This document shows positions 1-8,685 of a stretch of 64,000 nt of DNA, in pieces. Made by a program: the position numbers and the translations under genes. This stretch comes from DATJGR01 sp963780795 (GTDB lineage Bacteria; Pseudomonadota; Gammaproteobacteria; Pseudomonadales; Azotimanducaceae), in the NCBI GenBank assembly GCA_963780795.1, contig CAWADH010000010.1, positions 345,272 to 409,271 of the forward strand, written 5' to 3'. A model generated the notes under the pieces. The model made no database searches. It saw only the letters and a list, made by a program, of their open reading frames with translations, and was not told the origin of the DNA. Position 1 is the stretch's first letter, and each line of letters starts with the position of its first letter.

Positions 1-776
1 GAGAACACTTCGACGTCGGGCCCGCGCCGCAGGTGATGGCCGCCGTCCACCGACAGATTGATGCCGGTGATCCAACTCGCTTCGGGTCCGCACAGGAAGC
101 GCACTGCCGCTGCGATGTCTTCCACCGTACCGGTGCGGCTGATCGGCATGCACTTCAAATAGTCGTCGTGCACCGATTCGGTGGCGAAGAGGCCGGCGGC
201 AATCTCGGTATCGACGAGTCCCGGCAGCACGCTGTTCACGCGCACCTTCGCCACACCCATTTCGTCCGCGGTGTTGCGCACCAGCATGTCGATGCCGGCT
301 TTGCTGACGCAGTACGGCCCCATGAAACGGTGCGTGCGCGCCCCGGCGATCGACGAGATGGCACACATCGCGCCGCCGCCCGCCTTCGCGATTGCCGCAC
401 CTGCGTGCTTGAACGTATAGAAGGTGCCGGTGAGGTTCGTCTTCATGATCGTGTCCCACACTTGCGCGCCGGTGATGACGATGGGACCGATCGCACCCGT
501 TCCGGCATTAGCCACGGCGATGGTGAGCGGACCTGCTCGTTGCGCCACAACGACGGCGTTGGCGACATCTGCTTCGGTGCCGACGTCGCCCGCGACGATC
601 TGCGCGCGGCCGCCTGCTGCCGCGATCTCAGCCGCTGCGCGCTCGAGTTTCTCGACGTTGCGTCCCATCAACGTCACCGCGGCGCCGTCGCGCGCAAACG
701 CTTTCGCACACGCGAGGCCAATGCCGCTGCCACCACCGGTGACGAGCGCGTTGTGTCCTGCCAGTGAAGTGCTCAT
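1..776 (-). CDS. Short-chain dehydrogenase/reductase (SDR), cut by window edge
   Basis: Classical NAD(P)-dependent SDR oxidoreductase. The N-terminal cofactor loop TGGGSGIG lies at residues 13-20, followed by the central NAG motif and a YxxxK catalytic pair (YCVSK). The C-terminal part has the typical TGxxLxVDGG element. The ATG at 776 opens directly into the Rossmann fold. About 258 codons are present and the reading frame leaves the window at base 1, so only the last few residues are missing. It is divergent from the P450 gene with 124 bases between the starts. The substrate cannot be read from sequence; the neighbouring lipid-type genes make a hydroxy-lipid or hydroxyacyl substrate plausible, which is inference. 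Confidence 0.9.
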   Translation of the reverse strand, partial: MSTSLAGHNALVTGGGSGIGLACAKAFARDGAAVTLMGRNVEKLERAAAEIAAAGGRAQIVAGDVGTEADVANAVVVAQRAGPLTIAVANAGTGAIGPIVITGAQVWDTIMKTNLTGTFYTFKHAGAAIAKAGGGAMCAISSIAGARTHRFMGPYCVSKAGIDMLVRNTADEMGVAKVRVNSVLPGLVDTEIAAGLFATESVHDDYLKCMPISRTGTVEDIAAAVRFLCGPEASWITGINLSVDGGHHLRRGPDVEVF

Positions 777-900
777 GAGAACGAACTCTCGGTGGGAAAC
801 GGATCGAATCGAGACTGTAGGTGCGGCCCTGCGTCATTGCAATGCCGCGGCAAAACCCGATACCTTTGCTGTCCTTCGTCGATTCGACAGGCGGGTTTTG

Positions 901-2229
901 GTGGGCAGCGACTATCAGTTTCGCGATGCGGACGTGATCTCTCCCGAGGTGTACGGCCGCATCAGTCATCCGCATCGGGCATTCGCGTGGCTGCGCGCCA
1001 ACGATCCGTTGCGATACGTCGAATGCGAAGGTTTCAGACCGTTCTGGGCGGTGACCAAGCACGCCGACATCATCGAAGTGGAGCGTCAGCCCGAACTGTT
1101 CGCGAGCGAACCGCGGCCGATCATTGTGCCGGAGGCGACCAATCCCGAAATGCGCGCGGAACTCATCGCGCAGATCTTCGAACGGTTGAAGGATTCGCCG
1201 AAGCTGCTGCAGGTGCTCGCGAGTTCCGGACAAGGCGGCCTGATCCGTTCGCTGGTGCAGATGGATGCGCCCGATCATCCGAAGTACCGCGAGCTCGTGC
1301 AGCCGTGGTTCAAGCCCGCCAATCTGAAGCGCCTCGAGGATCGTCTCGAGGTCATCACGCGCAACATCCTCGACACGATGATGGGCGACGGCGGCGAGCG
1401 CACGCTCGACTTCGTGCAGGACGTTGCGGTGTTCCATCCGCTCAAGATGATCGTCGAGTTGCTCGGCGTTCCCGACGAAGACGAATGGCGCATCCTGAAG
1501 CTCACCAACGAACTGTTCGCTGGCGACGACCCGGAGATGCGCCGCGTCGGCGCCGATCCGCTGTCGATATTCGAAACCGTCAAAGACCTGTACGAATACT
1601 TCGACCGGATGACCGAAGAGCGCCGCGCACGGCCGACCGAAGATCTCGCGTCGTACATCGCGAACGGCAGGATCGACGGCGAATATCTGCCGTTCAAGGA
1701 ACTGATCTCCTACTACATCATCGTCGCCACGGCGGGACACGAGACCACGCGCACGGCGATGTCGGGCGGACTGCTCGCGCTGCTGCAGAATCCCGATCAG
1801 TTCGCACTGCTGCGCAGCAAACCCGATGCGCTGATGAAGCTCGCGGTGGAAGAAATGATCCGCTGGTCCACGCCAGTGACGCAGTTCTGTCGCACCGCAA
1901 CGCGCGACACCGAGCTACGCGGCAAGGCGATCCGCGCCGGCGACAATCTGGGATTGTTCTATGCGTCGGCCAATCGCGACGAAGAAATCTTCGACGAGCC
2001 GACGAAGTTCAAGGTGGACCGGCAGCCGAACCGTCACCTGGCGTTCGGCATGGGTCCGCACATGTGCCTCGGCAACATCCTGGCGAGGATGGAGTTGCGG
2101 ATTTTCTACACGCAGTTCCTGCCGCGCATCGAGTCGATCGAACTCGCGGGCGAGCCGGACTTCCTGCGCGCGAGCTTCGTGCACGGCGTGAAGCATCTGC
2201 CGATCAAATTCAAGCTAAGGCCCGCGTAA
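901..2229 (+). CDS. Cytochrome P450 monooxygenase
   Basis: Soluble bacterial class I-type P450 of 442 residues, expected to hydroxylate a small lipid-like substrate using electrons from a ferredoxin and its reductase, neither of which is encoded in the window. The I-helix motif AGHETTR is at residues 278-284, the ExxR pair is E318/R321, and the heme loop FGMGPHMCLG carries the thiolate ligand C389. The frame is open far upstream but that part lies antisense to the dehydrogenase, so the GTG at 901 is taken as start; a TTG at 898 is the alternative. Its stop is one base before the start of the phosphotransferase, so the two are probably co-transcribed. Substrate unknown. Confidence 0.93.
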   Translation: MGSDYQFRDADVISPEVYGRISHPHRAFAWLRANDPLRYVECEGFRPFWAVTKHADIIEVERQPELFASEPRPIIVPEATNPEMRAELIAQIFERLKDSPKLLQVLASSGQGGLIRSLVQMDAPDHPKYRELVQPWFKPANLKRLEDRLEVITRNILDTMMGDGGERTLDFVQDVAVFHPLKMIVELLGVPDEDEWRILKLTNELFAGDDPEMRRVGADPLSIFETVKDLYEYFDRMTEERRARPTEDLASYIANGRIDGEYLPFKELISYYIIVATAGHETTRTAMSGGLLALLQNPDQFALLRSKPDALMKLAVEEMIRWSTPVTQFCRTATRDTELRGKAIRAGDNLGLFYASANRDEEIFDEPTKFKVDRQPNRHLAFGMGPHMCLGNILARMELRIFYTQFLPRIESIELAGEPDFLRASFVHGVKHLPIKFKLRPA

Positions 2230-2230
2230 C

Positions 2231-3298
2231 ATGCACCCCGCACTCTTCGCATTACGCGACGCCATCGAGCGCTACCTCGCGCGGCGATGGCCGAATCTGC
2301 AGGACTTCAAGATCACAGGCATCCAACAGATCCCCGGAGGGGCATCGCGCGAAACGTATCGCATCGCCGCGTCGTTTCGCGAAAACGGGAAGGAAGCCAC
2401 TCGCGGCTACATCTTCCGCCGCGATCCGCCGTCCAGCCTCATCGACACGAATCGCGCGCTCGAATATCGCACGTACGAAGCGGTGTTCCCCACTTCGGTA
2501 CCCGTGCCTGAGCCGCTGATTCTCGAAGAAGACCCCGGCGAACTCGAACGGCCGTTCTCGATCATGGCGGAGATCGCCGGTTGCGAAACGGCGATACCGA
2601 ACTTCTCGATGCCGCCGTATGCAGCGCTGCGCGAGCACATCGGCATGCAGAAGTGGAGCCTCCTCGGAAAGCTGTCGACGATGGATCCCGAGACGCTCGG
2701 CGTCACTCAATTCATGGACGTGCCGACGCGCGAAAACTGCGCGCTGCGCGAGCTCGACTATTGGGCAGGCGTCATCGAAGCGGACTCGCTGCATCCGCAA
2801 CCGATCGCGGCCGCGGCAATCCGCTGGCTGCGGCGCGAGTTGCCGCGCAAGGCGGAGCGACTCTGCCTCGTGCACGGCGACTACCGGTCCGGAAATTTTC
2901 TCTACGACCAGACCGGCACGATCCGCGGCATTCTCGATTGGGAGATGGCACACATCGGCGATCCGCTCGAAGACCTCGCGTGGTCGCTCGATCCGTTATG
3001 GGGCTGGCCCGAGCGGCATCTCGCCGGCGGCTTGCTGCCGCGCCGCCGCGCGATCGACATCTGGCAGTCGGCCAGCGGCATCGACGTCGATCCGGATGCG
3101 TTCCGCTGGTGGCAGGTATTCGCATCGATCAAGGGTCTGGCGATCTGGATATCGTCCACCGAAGATTTCGCCAACGGCACCACTAAGGAGCCGATTCTGG
3201 CGATGGCCGGCTGGGTGATGACCGACCGTCAGAATCGCATTCTCGTCGACCGCCTGTCGCCCGACTCGACTTACCGCTACGCGGAGCCGCTCGCATGA
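2231..3298 (+). CDS. APH-family phosphotransferase (acyl-CoA-gene-associated type)
   Basis: Aminoglycoside-phosphotransferase-fold kinase of 355 residues. The catalytic loop HGDYRSGN spans residues 215-222 (catalytic D217, metal-binding N222) and the DFG-like element LDWE supplies D236. This subfamily is usually found beside lipid or acyl-CoA degradation genes, and in animals is fused to an acyl-CoA dehydrogenase (ACAD10/11), where it phosphorylates 4-hydroxyacyl-CoAs; it is not expected to confer antibiotic resistance. It begins one base after the P450 stop and overlaps the next gene by four bases (ATGA). A hydroxylate-then-phosphorylate route with the P450 is an inference from this arrangement. 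Confidence 0.87.
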   Translation: MHPALFALRDAIERYLARRWPNLQDFKITGIQQIPGGASRETYRIAASFRENGKEATRGYIFRRDPPSSLIDTNRALEYRTYEAVFPTSVPVPEPLILEEDPGELERPFSIMAEIAGCETAIPNFSMPPYAALREHIGMQKWSLLGKLSTMDPETLGVTQFMDVPTRENCALRELDYWAGVIEADSLHPQPIAAAAIRWLRRELPRKAERLCLVHGDYRSGNFLYDQTGTIRGILDWEMAHIGDPLEDLAWSLDPLWGWPERHLAGGLLPRRRAIDIWQSASGIDVDPDAFRWWQVFASIKGLAIWISSTEDFANGTTKEPILAMAGWVMTDRQNRILVDRLSPDSTYRYAEPLA

Positions 3299-3726
3299 TT
3301 CCACGACCGCAACAGGCGCTGATCGATCTGTCGATGAAACTCGCGATGAGCATCGCACCCGACACACAGTCGGCTTACGCCGCCTCGAACGCCGGCATGA
3401 TCGCGATGCTGATGCAGTGTCTGGCACAGGAGTTCGATCGCGCCGCCGCCGTGCGCACGCAGGACATGGACGAACTGACCGCGCTGTTCGAGAGCCTGCG
3501 CGACGTGCCGCCCGAAGACCTCAGCAATCGCATCGCCGCGTTTCTGCGCGGCACCGTCGAGAGTCTGCGCATCGAACATCTGAATGCGCGTCATGCGCAG
3601 GGGATGGAACTGCTGATCGAACTGCACGCGTGGGCCGAAACGCATCGCGCGGAAGAGCTGGACCGTGAGATCTGGAGTTTTCTGGCCCGCCACGCGGACC
3701 GGCACGCATATCAGCTCGCGGTCTAG
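3295..3726 (+). CDS. Conserved hypothetical protein of P450/APH operon
   Basis: Predicted soluble protein of 143 residues, almost entirely helical, with no signal peptide, no membrane segment and no recognisable catalytic motif. It overlaps the phosphotransferase by four bases, so it is translationally coupled and is the last gene of the three-gene operon; a terminator-like hairpin follows at 3763. The position suggests a stabilising or regulatory partner of the kinase, but this is inference. Function unknown. Confidence 0.75.
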   Translation: MIPRPQQALIDLSMKLAMSIAPDTQSAYAASNAGMIAMLMQCLAQEFDRAAAVRTQDMDELTALFESLRDVPPEDLSNRIAAFLRGTVESLRIEHLNARHAQGMELLIELHAWAETHRAEELDREIWSFLARHADRHAYQLAV

Positions 3727-3752
3727 GGTCGTTCCGATGCGCGGCGTTCACC

Positions 3753-3780
3753 TTGTGTTTTGAAGAGCGGCCGCTACACT
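3753..3780 (+). promoter_or_regulatory. Possible sigma70 promoter of tRNA-Lys
   Basis: A TTGTGT -35 candidate (3753-3758) is separated by 16 bases from a TACACT -10 candidate (3775-3780). Transcription would start near 3787, about 13 bases before the mature tRNA. The matches to consensus are partial, and the -10 lies in the loop of the upstream terminator hairpin. Tentative. Confidence 0.35.
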
Positions 3781-3794
3781 ATGCCGCTCTTTTT
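3763..3794 (+). terminator. Rho-independent terminator after P450/APH operon
   Basis: An 8-base perfect stem pairs 3763-3770 (AAGAGCGG) with 3784-3791 (CCGCTCTT), with a 13-base loop and a T run at 3790-3794. It sits 37 bases after the last stop of the operon and just before tRNA-Lys. The loop holds a possible -10 element for the tRNA gene. Confidence 0.6.
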
Positions 3795-3799
3795 CCCCA

Positions 3800-3875
3800 G
3801 GGTCGGTAGCTCAGTTGGTAGAGCAGCGGGCTTTTAACCCGTTTGTCGTGGGTTCGAGCCCCACCCGGCCCACCA
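3800..3875 (+). tRNA. tRNA-Lys (anticodon TTT)
   Basis: A complete 76-base cloverleaf. The acceptor stem GGGTCGG pairs with CCGGCCC with one G-U pair, the D-arm is GCTC/GAGC, the anticodon loop CTTTTAA carries TTT, and the T-arm is GTGGG-TTCGAGC-CCCAC. The 3' CCA is encoded. tRNA-Lys next to queE/queC and the pal-cpoB genes is a known gammaproteobacterial arrangement, for example in Pseudomonas. Here it is encoded on the opposite strand and converges on the small kinase gene. Confidence 0.97.
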
Positions 3876-3891
3876 TCTCCTCACATCCGAA

Positions 3892-4476
3892 CTAAGCATC
3901 GCCGACGACGACGAGGTCTGCGGGATTGCGTAGCAGCATGTCGTCAAAGTACAGCTGCTCTGCAGCGGCCCATCGGGCGATCCAGTCCGCGCTGTTTTCG
4001 TTGCGCGCGCGTTGCCTCTCGAGGCGTACGCTGCGAGGGGTCTCGACCAGGACACGCAGGTCCATGAGATCGGCAAGTTCCCATCGCGCTGAGTAGACCC
4101 CCTCGACGATCACGACGCTGGCGGGCGCGACCTCTTCCCACGATCCGAGCCGGTTGGTGTTCCAGTCGTAGCGTTGGAACCGGGCACGATCACCTCGTCT
4201 CAGCGGCTCGAGCGCTTCACGACGAATGCGCTGCCAGTCGAAGTAGCGATCCATCCCTTCCGCCGGCGTCAATCTGGCGCGTATGTTCGGATCGATCACC
4301 CGGTAGAAGTCGTCCATGTGAATGACGCTCGCGCGGTGACGTTCCACCAACAGGCGAGCGAGCATCGACTTTCCGGAACCGCCATGCCCGTCTACGGCAA
4401 CCAGCACGGTAGTTCGCACCACTGCTTCGATGGCATCGGAAATTGTTCCGAGCACGGTCGGACGGTTCTCCCTCAT
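3892..4476 (-). CDS. Uridine kinase-like P-loop NTPase
   Basis: P-loop kinase of the uridine kinase/phosphoribulokinase superfamily, 194 residues. It carries a Walker A element DGHGGSGKS, a MDDFYR motif that in uridine kinases binds substrate, and a VVIVEGVYS Walker B-like strand. It probably phosphorylates a nucleoside or related small metabolite; the exact substrate is not readable. The ATG at 4476 is preferred because GAGGG lies at good distance upstream. It follows queC by eight bases at the end of the tol-pal-que block and is likely its last gene. It could equally be a nicotinamide riboside kinase-like enzyme. Confidence 0.8.
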   Translation of the reverse strand: MRENRPTVLGTISDAIEAVVRTTVLVAVDGHGGSGKSMLARLLVERHRASVIHMDDFYRVIDPNIRARLTPAEGMDRYFDWQRIRREALEPLRRGDRARFQRYDWNTNRLGSWEEVAPASVVIVEGVYSARWELADLMDLRVLVETPRSVRLERQRARNENSADWIARWAAAEQLYFDDMLLRNPADLVVVGDA

Positions 4477-4484
4477 GGAAACCC

Positions 4485-5165
4485 TCACTGATACCGGGTC
4501 GGATCCTGCACAGCCCCGGCGATGAACCCTTCGCGTCGCAATCGGCACGAATCACATCGACCGCACGCGCGCCCGTCCGGATCCGGCTGATAGCACGACA
4601 CCGTCATCGCGTAGTCGATGCCGGCTGCAACGCCGCGTTTGATGATCTCGGCCTTCGTCCACTCGATCAGCGGCGCGTGGATGCGGAAGACGTCGCCTTC
4701 GACGCCGGCTTTCGTCGCGAGATTCGCCAGCCGTTCGAATGCGGCGATGAATTCGGGCCGGCAATCCGGATAACCGGAGTAATCCACCGCGTTGACACCT
4801 ACGAAGATGTCGCGCGCACCGAGCACTTCGCCCCAGCCGAGCGCATATGACAGAAAGATCGTGTTGCGCGCCGGAACGTAAGTGATCGGAATGCCAGTCG
4901 ATGGTGCTTCGGGAACCGCGATCGTGTGGTCGGTGAGCGCCGATCCGCCGAACGCGGCGAGGTCGATGGTGATCGTTCGATGCTCTGCGGCGCCGAGCGC
5001 CTTCGCAACGCGCGCCGCGGCGGCGAGTTCGACCGCGTGACGCTGGCCGTATCGGAACGACAGTGCGTGCACGGTGAAGCCCTGTTCGGACGCGATCGCA
5101 AGCGTGGTCGCGGAATCGAGTCCGCCCGACAGCAATACGATGGCGCGGCGCGGCTGTGCGGTCAT
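4485..5165 (-). CDS. queC: 7-cyano-7-deazaguanine synthase QueC
   Basis: ATP-dependent enzyme that converts 7-carboxy-7-deazaguanine to preQ0 in queuosine synthesis. The 226-residue protein has the N-type ATP pyrophosphatase loop SGGLDS at residues 13-18 and a C-terminal zinc site made by the cysteines of the SCYQP and CGRCDSC segments. The open frame extends upstream, but the ATG at 5165 overlaps the queE stop by four bases (ATGA) and matches the usual family length, so it is chosen. It directly follows queE, which makes its substrate. Confidence 0.97.
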   Translation of the reverse strand: MTAQPRRAIVLLSGGLDSATTLAIASEQGFTVHALSFRYGQRHAVELAAAARVAKALGAAEHRTITIDLAAFGGSALTDHTIAVPEAPSTGIPITYVPARNTIFLSYALGWGEVLGARDIFVGVNAVDYSGYPDCRPEFIAAFERLANLATKAGVEGDVFRIHAPLIEWTKAEIIKRGVAAGIDYAMTVSCYQPDPDGRACGRCDSCRLRREGFIAGAVQDPTRYQ

Positions 5166-5827
5166 CGACCGGGCTCGTTGCCCCACAGCACTTTGTGCAG
5201 TTGGATCTGCATGCGCACCCGCAGTCGATCGCGCAGAATCCATTCGGCGAGCTGCGCCGCCGGCAATTCGGTGTGACTCGGTGAGAACAGCACTTCGCCC
5301 ACGCGTTCTGTCAGATCGTGCTTCTGGGTCGCGTCGCGCGCCCACACGTAGTCGTTGGCGTCGCAGATCACGAACTTCACCTGATCGCGGCGCGTCAGCA
5401 GCTCGATGTTCTCCCACCGGTTGCGATGCACTTCTTTCGAACCGGGCGTTTTCAGGTCGACGATGCGAGCGACGCGCGGATCGACGCCGCCGATGTCGAG
5501 GGCGCCGGACGTCTCGAGCGACGTCTCATATCCCGCATCGCACAGCGCCTTCAACAGCGGCAGACACGCCGGCTGCGCCAGTGGTTCGCCGCCAGTGACC
5601 GTCACATAACGCGCATCGTAGGATGCGACCTGTCCGAGCACGGCGTCGAGATCGATCATGCGGCCGCCGTTGAACGCGTACGCCGTATCGCAGTACTGGC
5701 AGCGCAGCGGACAACCCGTGAGCCTCACGAAAACCGTTGGCAGCCCCACAGTGCTGGTTTCACCCTGCAACGAGTGGAAGATCTCGGTGATGCGGAGTCG
5801 TGTGGATTCGGTTGCTGCGGTCACCAT
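5162..5827 (-). CDS. queE: 7-carboxy-7-deazaguanine synthase QueE
   Basis: Radical SAM enzyme that rearranges 6-carboxytetrahydropterin to 7-carboxy-7-deazaguanine in queuosine synthesis. Counting from the ATG at 5827, the cluster-binding cysteines are C39, C43 and C46, with the CxxxCxxC spacing of the SAM family. A TVTGGEPL segment provides the SAM-binding GGE motif. The ATG at 5827 has AGGTG at proper spacing; a GTG at 5836 is possible and would add three residues. It lies 22 bases after cpoB and overlaps queC by four bases. The other early queuosine genes (folE, queD) are not in the window. Confidence 0.95.
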   Translation of the reverse strand: MVTAATESTRLRITEIFHSLQGETSTVGLPTVFVRLTGCPLRCQYCDTAYAFNGGRMIDLDAVLGQVASYDARYVTVTGGEPLAQPACLPLLKALCDAGYETSLETSGALDIGGVDPRVARIVDLKTPGSKEVHRNRWENIELLTRRDQVKFVICDANDYVWARDATQKHDLTERVGEVLFSPSHTELPAAQLAEWILRDRLRVRMQIQLHKVLWGNEPGR

Positions 5828-5849
5828 CGGTGACACCTGTGCTGGTGTG

Positions 5850-6767
5850 CTAGTGCAGTTCTGCGGCGTAGGTTTGCGCGAGCTTCGCGCCCGGTGTGCC
5901 GGGATATTCAGCCTGAACGCGCTTCAGATACTCCAGCGCCTTCGCTTTGTCGCCGAGCCGATCGTAGACCACGCCGAGCTTGAACATCGCTTCGCTGACG
6001 TGTGCGTTGTCTTTGAACTGATTGACCACCTGCGCGAACGACTGACGCGACTTCTCGAGCGCCGGCTCCGGCAGTTTCAGATACAGCTCGCCGAGCCAGT
6101 AGTACGAGTTGCCGGCGTATTTGCCCTTCGGATACATGACGAGCAACTGGTTGAACGCGGCGATCGCTTCGGCAAACCGGTTCGCTTTCGCCGAGTTGTA
6201 CGCCGCCGTGTATGCATCCTGTTCCGCGTTGCCGCTCGCGGTCGTCGGCCCGCTGGTCACCGGACCGGTCGTTGGACCCGCTCCGATCGGCCCCGCTCCG
6301 CCGGCGGTTGGACCCGCGCCTGCGTTTACCGGCTGGCCCTGCAGCGCCGACAAACGCCGGTCGAGGTCGAGGTATTGCTCTTTCTGCTGCGCCTGCAGCT
6401 GTTCGATCTGGTGACTCTGTTCCTCGACGATACCGCGCAGTTCCGCCACGTCGTCCTGAATCTGCTGGAACTGCTGAAACATCGAGCTCGCGCTCGATCC
6501 ACCGCCAGTCGCGCTGACCGAACTGCTGGGGGGTGGCGAACTCGCCCGCGGCGCTTCGCTTGCGACGATCTGTTCCTGTTCGGCGCCGTAGGCGCGAACA
6601 GCGCTGGAGGAAGACGACGCAGTCGACGGCACTGTCGACGTGCTCGAGGAGCGCGTCGACGAGGTGGGATTGCTGCTTTGCGACTCGACCACCGGTGCGA
6701 CCGCTACCGCGAGCTGCGTGGCGAGCGCCGCGCAGATGAAGACCGCTAGAGGGGCGAGCCGCGCCAT
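5850..6767 (-). CDS. cpoB: Cell division coordinator CpoB (YbgF)
   Basis: Periplasmic partner of the Tol-Pal system that links peptidoglycan synthesis with outer-membrane constriction at division. The 305-residue protein has an N-terminal signal peptide, a long Ser/Thr-rich low-complexity segment, a short coiled coil rich in Gln and Glu (about residues 95-130), a Gly/Pro/Thr linker, and C-terminal TPR repeats (GNSYYWLGELY, EAMFKLGVVYDRLGD). The low-complexity segments make it longer than the E. coli protein of about 263 residues. The ATG at 6767 is four bases after the pal stop. Confidence 0.94.
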   Translation of the reverse strand: MARLAPLAVFICAALATQLAVAVAPVVESQSSNPTSSTRSSSTSTVPSTASSSSSAVRAYGAEQEQIVASEAPRASSPPPSSSVSATGGGSSASSMFQQFQQIQDDVAELRGIVEEQSHQIEQLQAQQKEQYLDLDRRLSALQGQPVNAGAGPTAGGAGPIGAGPTTGPVTSGPTTASGNAEQDAYTAAYNSAKANRFAEAIAAFNQLLVMYPKGKYAGNSYYWLGELYLKLPEPALEKSRQSFAQVVNQFKDNAHVSEAMFKLGVVYDRLGDKAKALEYLKRVQAEYPGTPGAKLAQTYAAELH

Positions 6768-6771
6768 GGCA

Positions 6772-7314
6772 TCAGTGGTAGACGAGTTCCGCGCGCCGGT
6801 TCTTCGCCCACGCGGATTCGCTGTGGCCTGGATCGGCCGGACGTTCTTCGCCGTAGCTGACCACGTCGATCTGCGAACGGCGCACGCCCTGCGACACGAG
6901 GAACGTCGCAACCGCATCGGCGCGACGCTCGCCGAGCGCGAGGTTGTATTCGCGCGTGCCGCGTTCGTCGGTGAATCCGTCGATCGTTACGCGTCGGTCG
7001 GGGCTGGCCTTCAGGAACGCCGCGTGCTGCTCGAGAATCGCCAGCGATTCCGGCTGCAGAACGGCTTTGTCGTAGTCGAAGTAGAACACACGCGTGAGCG
7101 CCACACCCGTTTGCGGGTTGATCGGATTGCCGCTGGCATCTACCGAACGACCGATCTCCGAATCGGACTGTGCCGGTGCAGTAACGCCAGGCTGTTCGCT
7201 TCCCGGCAACGGTTCCGGATGCTGCTCCTTTTTTCCGGAGCTCGAGCATGCGGCCATTACCAGCGCGAGCGCGACGACCGATAGGTGACGGAACCAGTGG
7301 TGTTGCATCTTCAT
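6772..7314 (-). CDS. pal: Peptidoglycan-associated lipoprotein Pal
   Basis: Outer-membrane lipoprotein that anchors the Tol complex to peptidoglycan, 180 residues. The signal peptide ends in an MAAC lipobox with the lipidated cysteine C23. A short linker leads to an OmpA-type peptidoglycan-binding domain with the TDERGT and NRRAEL motifs. The start at 7314 has a strong AGGAG five bases upstream. It lies 66 bases downstream of tolB and four bases before cpoB, the usual order. Confidence 0.97.
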   Translation of the reverse strand: MKMQHHWFRHLSVVALALVMAACSSSGKKEQHPEPLPGSEQPGVTAPAQSDSEIGRSVDASGNPINPQTGVALTRVFYFDYDKAVLQPESLAILEQHAAFLKASPDRRVTIDGFTDERGTREYNLALGERRADAVATFLVSQGVRRSQIDVVSYGEERPADPGHSESAWAKNRRAELVYH

Positions 7315-7380
7315 TTATCTCCTAATCCAGCCGCTGACGGGCCAAATGAACTGGGGTGAATTCAAATCGAAATACGGCAA

Positions 7381-8685
7381 CTAGCTGCGGGTACGATTCA
7401 AGAAGGGGGACCATGCCGGCTCTCTGACGTCTCCGACTGACGACGGCAATCGGTACTTCACGCTGCCGTCGATCGAAACGACGGCGAGTATACCGCGGCC
7501 TTTATCCTGCGTCGCATAGATTAGCATCGTGCCGTTGGGTGCAATCGACGGCGATTCGTCGAGCGACGTCGACGTCAGCACCATCAATCGACCGCGCTGC
7601 AGATCCATCACCGCAATGTGAAACACACCGTCGTTCCGGTGCACGAAGACGAGGTGTTTGCCGTCGGGCAACATTCGACCGCGCGCGTTGTAGTCGCCGT
7701 CGAAGGTCAGTCGTTGGGTCATGCCGGTTGCGAGTTCGATCTGATAGATCTGCGGTTTGCCGCCGCGGTCGGACGTGAAGATCAGGCTCTTGCCGTCGGC
7801 GGTAAAACTCGGTTCGGTATCGATGCCGCGCTGTCGCGTGACGCGCTTCAGTTCGCGCGTGGCGATGTTCATCGTGTAGATCTCCGGATCGCCGTCGCGC
7901 GACAGTACGATCGCCAGCGTTTTACCGTCTGGAGAGAATGCCGGCGCACTGTTCAAGCCCGGAAAATCCGTCAGTTTCGAGCGTTGGCCGGTGGCAATCT
8001 CCTGCAGGATGATCGACGGCTTGCCGCCTTCGAACGAAACGTAGGCCACCTTCTTCCCGTCGGGCGACCACGTTGCAGACAGAATCGGTTCGCGGCTCTC
8101 GAGCAGCGTGCGCGGCCGCGCGCCGTCGGCGTCGGCCATCTCGAGATTGAACTTCACGTCTTTGGTGCCGAGGTCGCGCGCCAGCACGTAGATGATGCGG
8201 GTCGAGAAGGCGCCCGGAATGCCGGTGAGCTTTTCGTACACCGCATCGGACACCAGGTGCGCCATGTCGCGCAGGGCAGTGGGCGGCGCCGTGAAGGTCT
8301 CGTTGGCGAGCTGCCGCTCGTTCAGCACGTCGAACAGATAGTAGGTAACCGCCAGGTTGCCGTTCGCCGCCACCTCGGTGCGTCCGATCACGACGTACTC
8401 CACGCCGAGCACGCGCCAGTCGCGGAACAACACGTCCTTGGGCGTCGTCGGCATGCTGAGCATGTTCTCGGGTGGCGTCGGCGAAAATTGACCGCTGCGC
8501 GCCAAATCGAACGCGATGATCGCGTTCGGATTTTCGACGCCCTGCACGCCGGCGCCCACACCGAACGGCACCACGCCGATCTTCTTCGGATTGTCGTAGC
8601 CGCGATCGATCTGGATCGTGATCTCTGCCGCGAGAGGCGACGCAAACAGCAACGCCGCAACAGCGGCCAGGAGTCGGTTCTTCAA
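7381..8685 (-). CDS. tolB: Tol-Pal system beta-propeller protein TolB
   Basis: Periplasmic protein of 434 residues that binds Pal and the C-terminus of TolA. It has a signal peptide (cleavage after about residue 20), an N-terminal mixed domain (about residues 21-160), and a C-terminal beta-propeller with repeated SPDGK-like blades (WSPDGKKVAYVS, FSPDGKTLAIVLS, FTADGKSLIFTSDRGG). The start is TTG at 8685, which overlaps the tolA stop by four bases and so is probably translated by coupling to tolA. Confidence 0.97.
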   Translation of the reverse strand: MKNRLLAAVAALLFASPLAAEITIQIDRGYDNPKKIGVVPFGVGAGVQGVENPNAIIAFDLARSGQFSPTPPENMLSMPTTPKDVLFRDWRVLGVEYVVIGRTEVAANGNLAVTYYLFDVLNERQLANETFTAPPTALRDMAHLVSDAVYEKLTGIPGAFSTRIIYVLARDLGTKDVKFNLEMADADGARPRTLLESREPILSATWSPDGKKVAYVSFEGGKPSIILQEIATGQRSKLTDFPGLNSAPAFSPDGKTLAIVLSRDGDPEIYTMNIATRELKRVTRQRGIDTEPSFTADGKSLIFTSDRGGKPQIYQIELATGMTQRLTFDGDYNARGRMLPDGKHLVFVHRNDGVFHIAVMDLQRGRLMVLTSTSLDESPSIAPNGTMLIYATQDKGRGILAVVSIDGSVKYRLPSSVGDVREPAWSPFLNRTRS

